34,621 nt of DNA from Oscillospiraceae bacterium (GCA_022511485.1 JAFLUJ010000003.1:1-34621), one strand, 5' to 3'; positions 23,607 through 31,025 are shown, numbered from the stretch's first letter. The notes: a model not told the origin generated them from the sequence alone. Numbers and translations: made by a program.

Positions 23607-24368
23607 ATGAAAAAAATTATCGCGTCTATTGCTGCGCTTTCTATGTGCGCATTTATGCTCACAGCCTGCGGCAGTGACCCTGTAAATGACAGTCCGGCTG
23701 AAAACATTGTCGAAGCAGCAGCATCCTACGCTTCAATTGAAGAATTCATAAAAGCAGGCGACGCTTTTGACCATGATGGCAAGCTTATTAACGGAAAGGA
23801 CACCAATACATATACTTTTCTGAACAGTATGTATTCTGAGAACAAAAACAAATTTTATTTTGACGCTGAATTATCCGACGGCTCCACGAATATTATCATG
23901 GCAGCATCGGAAAATGCGATCTATGCGAATATGACATACGGCGATGACGTTATAATCAGCGTTATAAATCTGGAAGAAAAAAAGATGTATATGTTTGAGC
24001 CCGATTTAAAAATAGCTGTTTCTATGGAGATCAGTGATGAAGAAATTGCAGGATATGCAAAGCCGTTCAGCGTCGGGGATATGCTGGGAGAGAAATTTGA
24101 TACCAAAGTCTCCGATCTTTCAGATATGGTAAGATATAATGTGGATATCGGCGGTGAGATGCATACATTTGAAATGATAGACGGGGATGGGTTTCTTTTT
24201 GACAGCAGCGGAAAGATTCGCACTTTTTTGAGCAAAAATGCAAGCGCAGATACCCCTACATACATCTTCAACGAGTTCACTCTCAATATCCCGGACGGCA
24301 TTTTTGATATCCCATCCGATTATGAGATTGTAGATAAGGATGCATTAAAACAGTACCTTAGCAAATAA
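23607..24368 (+). CDS. Lipoprotein 2 of a duplicated pair
   Basis: A 253-residue paralogue of the gene just upstream. The signal peptide is nearly the same and ends LTACG (lipobox). The acidic linker of the first copy is almost gone, and the globular domain (SYASIEEFIKAGDAF to EFTLNIPDGIFDIPSDYE) keeps the same motif order. The start is the ATG with AGGAG 7 bases upstream; an in-frame ATG at 23541 lies in the leader. It is probably expressed from two promoters, its own and the orphan promoter at 23384-23412. Function unknown; the paralogues may bind different ligands. Confidence 0.82.
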   Translation: MKKIIASIAALSMCAFMLTACGSDPVNDSPAENIVEAAASYASIEEFIKAGDAFDHDGKLINGKDTNTYTFLNSMYSENKNKFYFDAELSDGSTNIIMAASENAIYANMTYGDDVIISVINLEEKKMYMFEPDLKIAVSMEISDEEIAGYAKPFSVGDMLGEKFDTKVSDLSDMVRYNVDIGGEMHTFEMIDGDGFLFDSSGKIRTFLSKNASADTPTYIFNEFTLNIPDGIFDIPSDYEIVDKDALKQYLSK

Positions 24369-24379
24369 ATCTGTAAATC

Positions 24380-24408
24380 AAGGACGGTACAACGCCGTCC
24401 TTTTTTGT
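24380..24408 (+). terminator. Terminator of lipoprotein gene 2
   Basis: AAGGACGG / CCGTCCTT with a short loop and TTTTTT. It is the uninterrupted counterpart of the terminator at 23203-23318. Confidence 0.87.
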
Positions 24409-24469
24409 ATATATTATATAAGAAATTCCCCATTTTGTAATGTAATTTGTTGAAAATATTATTTATCCA

Positions 24470-24498
24470 TTGCAATTTATATTTAAAAGTGCTATAAT
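24470..24498 (+). promoter_or_regulatory. Promoter of the EF-G-like gene
   Basis: TTGCAA (24470-24475), 17 bases, TATAAT (24493-24498). The leader is AT-rich, about 60 bases, with GATAGGAGAG before the ATG. Confidence 0.85.
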
Positions 24499-24563
24499 AT
24501 TAAATATCTTAACATAATTTTTTTGTTAATTTGTCACAATTTAATTTGATAGGAGAGTACACT

Positions 24564-26651
24564 ATGAAAAATTACAGCCCGGACAAAATAAAGAATATCG
24601 CTATTGCAGGTCATGCAGGCGCAGGAAAGACCTCTCTGGCGGAAGCTCTGCTCTTTAAGGCAGGCGTTACTGACAGACTTGGCAAAACTGCTGACGGAAA
24701 CACAGTATGCGATTTCGACCCGGAGGAGATAAAGCGCAAGGCATCCCTTAACACCGCTCTTGCTTCCTTTGAGCACGGAGATATAAAGGTAAATCTGCTT
24801 GACATTCCCGGTCTTTTTGATTTTGAGGGAGGTCTCTACGAGGGCGTTACCGCCGCAGGAACGGTTATGATCGCTGTATCTGCAAAATCCGGTGTGCAGG
24901 TCGGTACTGAAAAGGCTTACGAGCTTGCCTGCAAGCAGGGCAAGCCGACTATGTTCGTCATTACCAAGGTAGACGATCCGGACGCTAATTTCTATAATGT
25001 CCTTACCGATCTTAAAACAAAATTCGGTCCTACTGTGTGTCCTGTTGTTGTTCCCGTTATCAAGGACAGAAAAGTAGTTTCCTTTGTAAATCTTATTGAA
25101 ATGAAAGCATATACCTACGACGACAAGGGCAATGCTGTAGAAACAGAAATGCCTACTGCCGAGGTCTCCGAAAAGATGGAGTACCGTATGGACGGTCTTG
25201 TTGCTGCTTTCTCCGAGGCTGTTGCTGAAACAGACGACGACCTTATGGAGAAATTCTTCGAGGGTGAACCTTTCACTCAGAAGGAGCTTGTACATGGTAT
25301 CCACAAGGGCATGAACACCGGTGTTATTACTCCTGTTGTATGCTGTTCCTCAACTACAACTGCCGGAATAGATATGCTCCTGAAAGAGATCGAGCTGCTG
25401 CTTCCCGCACCTGTGGACAACAAGCCTGCATTTGCTGTTGACGGCAATGACGAGCCTGTTGAGGTCGCTTATGATGATAAAGCTCCTGTGTCAGCATTTG
25501 TATTTAAGACTGTTGCTGATCCCTTTGTTGGCAAGATGTCCTATATCAAGGTTATCAGCGGCGTGCTGAAAGCTAACTCCGATTATACAAACACTGTTTC
25601 CGGACAGCAGGAAAAGGTGGGTAAGCTTTATTCCCTCTGCGGAAAGAAACAGACGGAGGTTGACCAGGCTTCCGCAGGAGACATTGTAGTCGCTGTCAAG
25701 ATCGGTGCTGCTACATCCGATACAATTTGCGGTGCAGGTCTCAATGTAAAATTCCCTGAAATAGAATTTCCGAAGCCTTGCTATAAAATGGCGGTATCCG
25801 CTAAGACGCAGGGAGACGAAAGCAAGATCGGAACAGGCTTGCAGCGTCTTACCGAGGAGGACAGAACTCTTTCCTTTGGTCTGGACGAATTTACAAAAGA
25901 GCAGATCCTTGCAGGCTTAGGCGAGCAGCATCTTGACGCCGCAGTCGCAAAGCTGAAAACCAAATTCGGTGCGGACGTTGTTCTTAATGAACCTAAGATC
26001 GCTTATCGTGAGACTATCCGTAAAAAGGTCAAGGTTGAAGGCAAGCACAAGAAGCAGAGCGGCGGTCACGGTCAGTATGGTCATGTATGGATCGAATTTG
26101 AACCCTGTCTTTCCGATGAGCTTGTTTTTGAGGAAAAGGTATTCGGCGGAGCAGTTCCGAAGAATTTCTTCCCTGCTGTTGAAAAGGGCTTGCAGGAAAG
26201 CATGAAGAAAGGCGTTCTTGCCGGCTGTCCCGTAACCGGTCTTAAGGCTGTTCTTGTGGACGGTTCATATCACCCGGTAGACAGCTCCGAAATGGCGTTC
26301 AAGACAGCAGCTTCCATCGCTTATAAGGAGGGTCTGAAACAGGCTGATCCTACTATCCTCGAGCCGATAGGAAAGCTGGTTGTTACCGCTCCGGACGAAA
26401 ATACCGGAGACATAATGGGCGATCTGAACAAGCGCCGCGGCAGAGTAATAGGGATGAATCCTGCTGATAAAAAGGGTATGACCATCATTGAAGCGGAGGT
26501 TCCCACTCGTGAAATGCAGAGCTTTACGATGCAGCTCCGGCAAATAACAAGAGGCAAGGGAAGCTTTACTCTGGAGCATCTCAGATATGAACAGCTTCCG
26601 GGAAATCTTGTGAGTGAAGTAATTCTCAGTGTGGATAACAATAATGAGTAA
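24564..26651 (+). CDS. EF-G-like translational GTPase, non-canonical paralogue
   Basis: A 695-residue protein with the five-domain EF-G plan. G domain: P-loop GHAGAGKT (16-23), G3 as DIPG (80-83), G4 as TKVD (134-137). Domain II starts around 295, and domain IV contains KQSGGHGQYGHVWIEFEP, followed by the PVTGLKAVLVDGSYHPVDS segment typical of EF-G. In canonical EF-G the G3 motif is followed by the catalytic His (DTPGHVDF); here it is Leu (DIPGLFDF), and G4 is TKVD rather than NKMD. This is the EF-G-like subfamily seen in many Clostridia, not the housekeeping fusA, which usually sits with rpsL/rpsG and tuf. Role in translation or recycling uncertain. The start follows AGGAG; a longer frame to 24531 is unsupported. 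Confidence 0.88.
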   Translation: MKNYSPDKIKNIAIAGHAGAGKTSLAEALLFKAGVTDRLGKTADGNTVCDFDPEEIKRKASLNTALASFEHGDIKVNLLDIPGLFDFEGGLYEGVTAAGTVMIAVSAKSGVQVGTEKAYELACKQGKPTMFVITKVDDPDANFYNVLTDLKTKFGPTVCPVVVPVIKDRKVVSFVNLIEMKAYTYDDKGNAVETEMPTAEVSEKMEYRMDGLVAAFSEAVAETDDDLMEKFFEGEPFTQKELVHGIHKGMNTGVITPVVCCSSTTTAGIDMLLKEIELLLPAPVDNKPAFAVDGNDEPVEVAYDDKAPVSAFVFKTVADPFVGKMSYIKVISGVLKANSDYTNTVSGQQEKVGKLYSLCGKKQTEVDQASAGDIVVAVKIGAATSDTICGAGLNVKFPEIEFPKPCYKMAVSAKTQGDESKIGTGLQRLTEEDRTLSFGLDEFTKEQILAGLGEQHLDAAVAKLKTKFGADVVLNEPKIAYRETIRKKVKVEGKHKKQSGGHGQYGHVWIEFEPCLSDELVFEEKVFGGAVPKNFFPAVEKGLQESMKKGVLAGCPVTGLKAVLVDGSYHPVDSSEMAFKTAASIAYKEGLKQADPTILEPIGKLVVTAPDENTGDIMGDLNKRRGRVIGMNPADKKGMTIIEAEVPTREMQSFTMQLRQITRGKGSFTLEHLRYEQLPGNLVSEVILSVDNNNE

Positions 26652-26656
26652 TTTGT

Positions 26657-26684
26657 GGGGGAGTTGAAAAACTCCCCTAATAAT
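26657..26684 (+). terminator. Terminator of the EF-G-like gene
   Basis: GGGGAGTT / AACTCCCC with a four-base loop. The T-run after it is poor (TAATAATTT). Confidence 0.65.
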
Positions 26685-26697
26685 TTCCCTAAACGTA

Positions 26698-26726
26698 TTG
26701 ACAAATCCCTTTTTCTATAATAAAAT
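26698..26726 (+). promoter_or_regulatory. Promoter of the CBM-like membrane protein gene
   Basis: TTGACA (26698-26703), 17 bases, TAAAAT (26721-26726). Confidence 0.8.
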
Positions 26727-26783
26727 AATAGTAGTATGTATTTTTTTACTGTGCAGAACATATCTGGAAAGGATTGAATCATA

Positions 26784-27524
26784 ATGAAAATTAAAAAACT
26801 TTTTGCGGCTTTTATCGCCGCAGCCACTGTTATGGGAACTGCTGCTCTGACTTCTTTTGCTGACGAAAGCAGCAATAGCAGAGAAGCTACTTATTGTTTC
26901 GATACGGCAAGCAATGTCTCCGACTGGCAAACCTATGGCTCTGTCTCGGAAACAGGCTTTAAATTTTCACAGACAACTAAAGAGTCCAAAAGCGGAAACG
27001 GCTGTTTAATTGTTTCTGAGGACGTTTCAGGCGAGGTCGAGGACGCTTTCGGAGGTGCTTTTGTTACTGCGGATACTTTCGGTCTTGCAGATTTCAGAGG
27101 CTGTACGATCTCAATGAGCGTCATGCTTTCAGATAATGCTGATAACCACCATGAAAATCTCTTTCTTTACAGTGATGGCATGATCTGGATCCAGACCGCT
27201 CCTGAAACACTGAGCTCCACCGAATGGTCAGGCGTTACACTTATGATCCCTGAGGATGCTGCCAATACAAAAGTAGGCTTCACCATCCCAACCTTTGATG
27301 TTTATTCCGGTGATGTAATGTATATTGATGATTTTGCTATCATTGATTCCAACGGAAATCCAATTGCAAATGTAGGAGATTATCAGGCTAAGTCCAAAAG
27401 CATCATAAACGCTGTTCCCGGTTGGGTCAACATCGTGCTTATCGTTGTGCTTGTTATCCTCGTAGTTGCAATTATCGCCGGTATCGGTATGCTTATTTCC
27501 TCCAACGTCGGAAAATTCCACTAA
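26784..27524 (+). CDS. Surface protein with carbohydrate-binding-like domain and C-terminal anchor
   Basis: A 246-residue exported protein. The signal peptide (MKIKKLFAAFIAAATVMG... to SFADE) is followed by a beta-sandwich of about 170 residues in the style of family CenC-like/CBM modules: ATYCFDTASNVSDWQTYGSV, FRGCTISMSVML, WSGVTLMIPEDA and MYIDDFAIIDSNG. One strong membrane span follows (NIVLIVVLVILVVAIIAGIG) with only a short tail, so it is anchored by a helix rather than sorted to the wall. AAAGG is upstream of the ATG. The next gene follows in 32 bases and is probably co-transcribed. Ligand unknown, likely a polysaccharide. Confidence 0.7.
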   Translation: MKIKKLFAAFIAAATVMGTAALTSFADESSNSREATYCFDTASNVSDWQTYGSVSETGFKFSQTTKESKSGNGCLIVSEDVSGEVEDAFGGAFVTADTFGLADFRGCTISMSVMLSDNADNHHENLFLYSDGMIWIQTAPETLSSTEWSGVTLMIPEDAANTKVGFTIPTFDVYSGDVMYIDDFAIIDSNGNPIANVGDYQAKSKSIINAVPGWVNIVLIVVLVILVVAIIAGIGMLISSNVGKFH

Positions 27525-27556
27525 TGGATCATTAATTACGGAGCTTAAAATATTAT

Positions 27557-28489
27557 ATGGAAAAATTAAAAGCGGTGTTTACAAACAAATGGTTTATCCT
27601 CGTGATAAGCCTGCTGTGTTCTGCATATACAATTTGCCTTTGCTATTTCGCATATGCCGTATTCTTCTATAACATTGCCTATATTGACAAGACAAAATTT
27701 GCCATTATCTATACGATAATATCCCTGCTTGCGGGACTGCTGTATTTCTACACCAGACGTTCCTTTATCACCTGCATTATCAGTATGGTAAATATGGCAG
27801 TGTTTTTCCCGACGCTGCTCCTTGACTGGGGAAACTGGCCCTTGCTTGTCCCTGCGGCTATGGTGACCCTTTTTGGTTTCTTCTGCTGTAAAATGAATGA
27901 CACTATGAAAACTATTTTCGGAACTATTTTTCTGCTCCTGTATATTCTGGGCGGCATTGCATTTTTCCTTGTTATGAACGTGTTCAGGGTAACTACTGTT
28001 GATACCCTGCTTACTCCCCGGGGCGGGATCATTTCTCCTTCGGGAAATTTCCGCTGCTATGCTCTGGATGTGCAGAATAAATCCTCCGGAAAGATCTCTG
28101 TATATGTGGAGCCAAACAAGCTTGACACTGATGTGTTAGGCTGCATACGTCTCGAAACCACCATCAAAAAGCTTGTCAAGCAAGCCAATAAGGAAAATAA
28201 GGACGACGCTCTGCGTTATGACATCCACTGGGACGGCGATCTCCTCTTCATAAACGGCGAGGAATATTTTGCCGAACCCGATTTTCTGACGGAAACCGAT
28301 GACGGTGAAATGACTTATAACTTTACTGATGATGTCTGGACGCACACATATTTTGACTTTGATTACCCCATATTTGAACTTATTGATATGATCACCAAGA
28401 TCGTTTCGGAGAAGCTTCTCAGTAATGACGATGCGGAAACGGACCCGGTCAATGCTGCGGAAACATTGGTCTCCGCCGTGTCAGAATAA
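27557..28489 (+). CDS. Polytopic membrane protein with extracytoplasmic domain
   Basis: A 310-residue protein. Five hydrophobic spans fill residues ~12-142 (WFILVISLLCSAYTICLCYF; FAIIYTIISLLAGLLYFY; IFGTIFLLLYILGGIAFFLV), then a hydrophilic domain of about 165 residues (GNFRCYALDVQNKSSGKISV, DIHWDGDLLFINGEEY). No family recognised. The C-terminal part, with NFRCYALD and KISVYVEPN, resembles small domains found after membrane regions in Firmicutes proteins of unknown role. No Shine-Dalgarno precedes the ATG, so translation may be coupled to the gene 32 bases upstream. Confidence 0.7.
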   Translation: MEKLKAVFTNKWFILVISLLCSAYTICLCYFAYAVFFYNIAYIDKTKFAIIYTIISLLAGLLYFYTRRSFITCIISMVNMAVFFPTLLLDWGNWPLLVPAAMVTLFGFFCCKMNDTMKTIFGTIFLLLYILGGIAFFLVMNVFRVTTVDTLLTPRGGIISPSGNFRCYALDVQNKSSGKISVYVEPNKLDTDVLGCIRLETTIKKLVKQANKENKDDALRYDIHWDGDLLFINGEEYFAEPDFLTETDDGEMTYNFTDDVWTHTYFDFDYPIFELIDMITKIVSEKLLSNDDAETDPVNAAETLVSAVSE

Positions 28490-28499
28490 TTATGACAAA

Positions 28500-28539
28500 A
28501 TACGGCTGTTATGTCCAAGGTATGGTATAACAGCCGTAT
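28500..28539. terminator. 13-bp hairpin after the membrane protein gene
   Basis: ATACGGCTGTTAT (28500-28512) and ATAACAGCCGTAT (28527-28539) are exact complements. No T-run follows, so this is a weak terminator or an mRNA-end-stabilising hairpin. Confidence 0.5.
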
Positions 28540-28551
28540 AATAGTATCTAA

Positions 28552-28654
28552 TACTAATCTCTGGTAAAAGTGTAGACAAAAAATCTTCGCAAAACTATAT
28601 ATACGCAAGCTTTTGCTCGATTTTTTTTGTACACTTTTAAATCAGGGATTAGTA
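28552..28654. mobile_element. MITE-like 103-bp imperfect inverted repeat
   Basis: Left arm 28552-28585 begins TACTAATCTCTGG and contains AAAAGTGTA; right arm 28619-28654 contains TACACTTTT and ends CAGGGATTAGTA. The arms are about 34-36 bases and pair over most of their length with small internal loops. A nested GCAAAA/TTTTGC hairpin fills the centre. Both ends start with TA, as in IS630/mariner-type elements. It has no coding capacity. Confidence 0.6.
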
Positions 28655-28698
28655 TGTGCAAAAAATTGTGTAAATTTATAATTTTTTTCAAAAAAAGC

Positions 28699-28727
28699 AA
28701 GACAAATAGGATTATTTATGGTATAAT
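28699..28727 (+). promoter_or_regulatory. Promoter of the Nudix gene
   Basis: AAGACA (28699-28704), 17 bases, TATAAT (28722-28727). The -35 is poor, the -10 perfect. Confidence 0.65.
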
Positions 28728-28790
28728 TGTACTAAGGATTGAAATATGGATCGTATATCTTGCGATCCGGAAAGGAACGGTACATAGCCT

Positions 28791-29198
28791 ATGACCCATG
28801 AAAAATCCTGTGGTGCGATCGTCTATCGAAGATACCACGGAAATATTGAAATATTGCTCATTAAGCATATCAACAGCGGACACTGGTCATTTCCTAAGGG
28901 ACACGTAGAGGACGGCGAAACCGAAACAGAGACTGCTCACCGTGAAATACTGGAGGAAACAGGCGTTGATGTAATTATTGACCCGACCTTCCGGGAAACT
29001 GTACAGTACTTCCCCCGTAAGGACACTCAAAAAACCGTTGTATACTTTATTGCAAAGGCAAAAAATTATGATTTCACTCCCCAGGCAGAGGAGATCGCAG
29101 AAATAAAATGGGTGGATGTGGGACACGCTACTGCGGTGCTGACTTACGAAAATGACAAATCTATCGTCAACAAAGCTAAAAAAGCTATCAGAGACTAA
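28791..29198 (+). CDS. Nudix hydrolase, Ap4A hydrolase type
   Basis: A 135-residue Nudix protein with a complete Nudix box: GHVEDGE, seven residues, then REILEETGV (GX5EX7REUXEEXGU), beginning near residue 44. The N-terminal EKSCGAIVYRR and SGHWSFPKGHVE match the bis(5'-nucleosyl)-tetraphosphatase subgroup, which cleaves diadenosine polyphosphates to clear alarmone-like nucleotides. Cytosolic, Mg-dependent by family. AAAGGA lies 14 bases before the ATG, a loose fit. Single-gene unit closed by a strong terminator. Confidence 0.88.
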   Translation: MTHEKSCGAIVYRRYHGNIEILLIKHINSGHWSFPKGHVEDGETETETAHREILEETGVDVIIDPTFRETVQYFPRKDTQKTVVYFIAKAKNYDFTPQAEEIAEIKWVDVGHATAVLTYENDKSIVNKAKKAIRD

Positions 29199-29201
29199 AA
29201 T

Positions 29202-29232
29202 AATCCCGGATACAAACAGTATCCGGGATTTG
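29202..29232 (+). terminator. Terminator of the Nudix gene
   Basis: AATCCCGGATAC / GTATCCGGGATT, 12 perfect pairs with a 5-base loop. Confidence 0.8.
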
Positions 29233-29262
29233 AACATCCTATTCGATAAATCCGCTTTTTTG

Positions 29263-29291
29263 TTGACTTATGGCAGAAAATATGTTAAAAT
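29263..29291 (+). promoter_or_regulatory. Toxin-type promoter, orphan locus 3
   Basis: TTGACT (29263-29268), 17 bases, TAAAAT (29286-29291). The spacer TATGGCAGAAAATATGT is close to the spacers of the toxin promoters at 12912 and 16260. Confidence 0.75.
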
Positions 29292-29297
29292 GTAAAT

Positions 29298-29449
29298 AAG
29301 GACACACTAAAAACGGTGTCCTCGTTCCATGGCAAATGCTAACGCATTAGTGTAATAGTGATATAGAAGTTTTCACCAAATTAAGCTATAAGACCAATAC
29401 AGCGGATTATGTCAACCGGCTTTCTGTCATCAGGAAGTCGGTTTGTTTT
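29298..29449 (+). ncRNA. Short orphan transcript with toxin-type leader
   Basis: Begins with the hairpin GGACAC / GTGTCC, as in toxin leaders, and ends in a terminator (CCGGCTTTCTG 29416-29426, CAGGAAGTCGG 29431-29441, then TTTGTTTT). In between there is no Lys-tailed hydrophobic ORF; the only start codon gives MANANALV and stop. Either a decayed toxin gene or a free regulatory RNA. The rest of the 29450-29634 gap holds only the hairpin at 29538-29571. Confidence 0.45.
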
Positions 29450-29537
29450 ATCTGCATGATTGTTGATGTGCTTCCCCTTGATTTTCATGTGTTTTTGGGC
29501 GTATGTTATTTTCCGTAGGAGCATTTCTGCGAATGAT

Positions 29538-29571
29538 AACTCCCGCAAGTCCGGCTGACCTGCGGGAGGTT
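29538..29571 (-). terminator. Hairpin downstream of the phosphatase fusion gene
   Basis: AACTCCCGCA / TGCGGGAGGTT with an inner GTC/GAC stem. The T-tracts on either strand are weak (TTATCATT on the minus). Confidence 0.55.
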
Positions 29572-29634
29572 TGCTGTATATTCAAAATTTTCCAATTACA
29601 ATATACCATGATGTTCCATAGTCTATCCTCAATA

Positions 29635-30678
29635 TCAACACACCTGCTGGTTGATATATCTCACCACAACTTTTCCGTCCGGTTCTATAACAAACTTTGA
29701 AACCGACCCGCCGACGCCGATAAACCGTCTTTTAGCGATGTCCTCAAAGGAATCACCCATGAGCATGGATTGTAAAAAGCTCAATGTAGTGCCGTGAGAA
29801 ACGATGAGTATTCTTTCCCGATCGTTTGAAATTATCTCCCGATAAAACGGATATAACCGATCCCAAAGCTCTCGGTCGGACTCGGCATCTTCAAAGGGCT
29901 TGTAGTCGGGATCATAGCCGCCGCCTTTGGACTTTTTGTTGCGGTCGTACCATTCGCGTGGCTGACCGTTCCCCCTGCCTGCGCTGACCTCACGGATAGC
30001 GGCGGTCACTGTCGGCATTATCCCGAGAGTCTTGTTGATCTCCTCGGCGGTCTGCAACGCTCTTTTCAGGTCGGATACATACATCTCAAAGCACTTGTCG
30101 CAGTCCTCGTACAAGAGCCATTTCCCGATCTCAAACGCCTGATCTCTCCCACGTTCGGTAAGCTCCCAATCGCCCCATGCCCCTATCATTCCGTTAACAT
30201 GGTGCTGCGACTCGGTGTGCTGAACCATAATAATGGTCTTACGCTTCTTTTTATTGAAAAACTCCCTTATTATCTCCTCCGCACACTCACGCCCGAACCA
30301 GCCCTCGCCCACGTCCTCGCGGGGATAAAGGCGGTGAAGATCTTCCTTTTCCGTCTCGCTCAATTCCGAAAAGTCGTCTATACCCCTGTCAAGCGGAACG
30401 CCCACAAGCTTATGGTCGCTGTCATTCCGTTTAAAGACACCGACGATCTTCACGCTGTCCTCGTCGCCCAGCTCGTACTCCTTATCCGTCATGACTATAA
30501 CGTCCAGATGCTCGCAGGGCGGCGTTCCCGACTCCTTTATCCAACCATAGGGCTGACGGACATTTCTCTCGTAAGATAGACTTATCAGCTCCTTTTCAAC
30601 AAAGGAATCCGTTTGGGGAATATATTTCATTCGCTTATGATAATGATATGTCTGCTCGATTTTAACTGTGTAGATCAT
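29635..30678 (-). CDS. Pyrophosphatase-like/histidine phosphatase fusion protein
   Basis: A 347-residue protein. The N-terminal third has HLDVIVMTDKEYELGDEDSV, KIVGVFKRNDSDHKLVGVP and EREDLHRLYP-like segments resembling a class I inorganic pyrophosphatase core with altered acidic residues. The C-terminal half is a histidine-phosphatase (phosphoglycerate mutase-like) domain: IIMVQHTESQHH at the position of the usual LVRHGET, DWELTERGRDQA, SDLKRALQTAEEI and the second catalytic motif LIVSHGTTLSFL. The Arg and Gly of RHG are replaced (QHT), but the phosphate-accepting His remains. I start at the ATG at 30678 after AAAAAGGAGG; the longer frame to 30843 is unsupported. Substrate unknown, probably a small phosphoester. 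Confidence 0.75.
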   Translation of the reverse strand: MIYTVKIEQTYHYHKRMKYIPQTDSFVEKELISLSYERNVRQPYGWIKESGTPPCEHLDVIVMTDKEYELGDEDSVKIVGVFKRNDSDHKLVGVPLDRGIDDFSELSETEKEDLHRLYPREDVGEGWFGRECAEEIIREFFNKKKRKTIIMVQHTESQHHVNGMIGAWGDWELTERGRDQAFEIGKWLLYEDCDKCFEMYVSDLKRALQTAEEINKTLGIMPTVTAAIREVSAGRGNGQPREWYDRNKKSKGGGYDPDYKPFEDAESDRELWDRLYPFYREIISNDRERILIVSHGTTLSFLQSMLMGDSFEDIAKRRFIGVGGSVSKFVIEPDGKVVVRYINQQVC

Positions 30679-30850
30679 GCACAGCGCCTCCTTTTTCTGA
30701 TTTATATTATTGTATCGCACTTTAAAAGGAATGTCTTGATGATTTGAGTATTTTTTGATCTGTATTCCGATACTATCAGCCTTTTGCCTGCGAGTTTTGC
30801 TTTCCTCGCTGCCGCTCGGAATTTTGCTAACGCAAAACCACAAAACATCG

Positions 30851-30915
30851 CCCCTTGTGTTATTGACATCTCAGGCTTCAGACATAATAAGCATTATCCA
30901 AATAACACAAAGGGG
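30851..30915. repeat. Inverted repeat spanning the locus 4 toxin promoter and ribosome site
   Basis: CCCCTTGTGTTAT (30851-30863) and ATAACACAA-A-GGGG (30902-30915), one bulged A. The right arm includes the AAAGGGGG ribosome site, so an RNA that began upstream of the left arm would have its ribosome site hidden. Confidence 0.7.
30863..30890 (+). promoter_or_regulatory. Candidate promoter of toxin locus 4
   Basis: TTGACA (30863-30868), 16 bases, TAATAA (30885-30890). It lacks the AACATATGTT palindrome of loci 1 and 2. Confidence 0.55.
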
Positions 30916-30924
30916 GTGGGTAAT

Positions 30925-31014
30925 ATGAAATTGAGTTTTGCAGATTTATGTCTGCTCATAAACACTATTTTAAATATTATCTCCCTTACATATACGGTAA
31001 AACGTAAAAAGTAA
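30925..31014 (+). CDS. Small hydrophobic type I toxin-like peptide, locus 4
   Basis: A 29-residue peptide: MKLSFADLCLLINTI, then LNIISLTYTVKRKK. One membrane helix, basic end. AAAGGGGGTGGG stands 5-9 bases before the ATG. The DNA just after the gene (GTAAGGCAGAC) is the same as after the locus 2 toxin, supporting common descent. A convergent short RNA with a consensus promoter overlaps its terminator. A longer frame from 30784 runs through a region without a ribosome site and is not accepted. Confidence 0.68.
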   Translation: MKLSFADLCLLINTILNIISLTYTVKRKK

Positions 31015-31025
31015 GGCAGACAAAC

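Larger units (their letters stand above)
23477..24565. repeat. Tandem segmental duplication, copy 2
   Basis: Begins with the AACAAAAATAAAAAA stretch matching 22131 onward and runs to the second base of the EF-G-like gene's start codon. About 257 bp shorter than copy 1: about 156 bp from the shorter coding region and about 100 bp from the missing element. Confidence 0.85.

Noticed and set aside
23720..23760. Protein-level homology of the two lipoproteins as the only evidence for duplication
   Set aside because: Not needed: the non-coding flanks and the orphan EF-G leader give stronger evidence, so the duplication was called from these.
24564..26651. Calling this gene housekeeping fusA
   Set aside because: The catalytic His after the G3 motif is missing, G4 is changed, and no ribosomal protein or tuf genes flank it.
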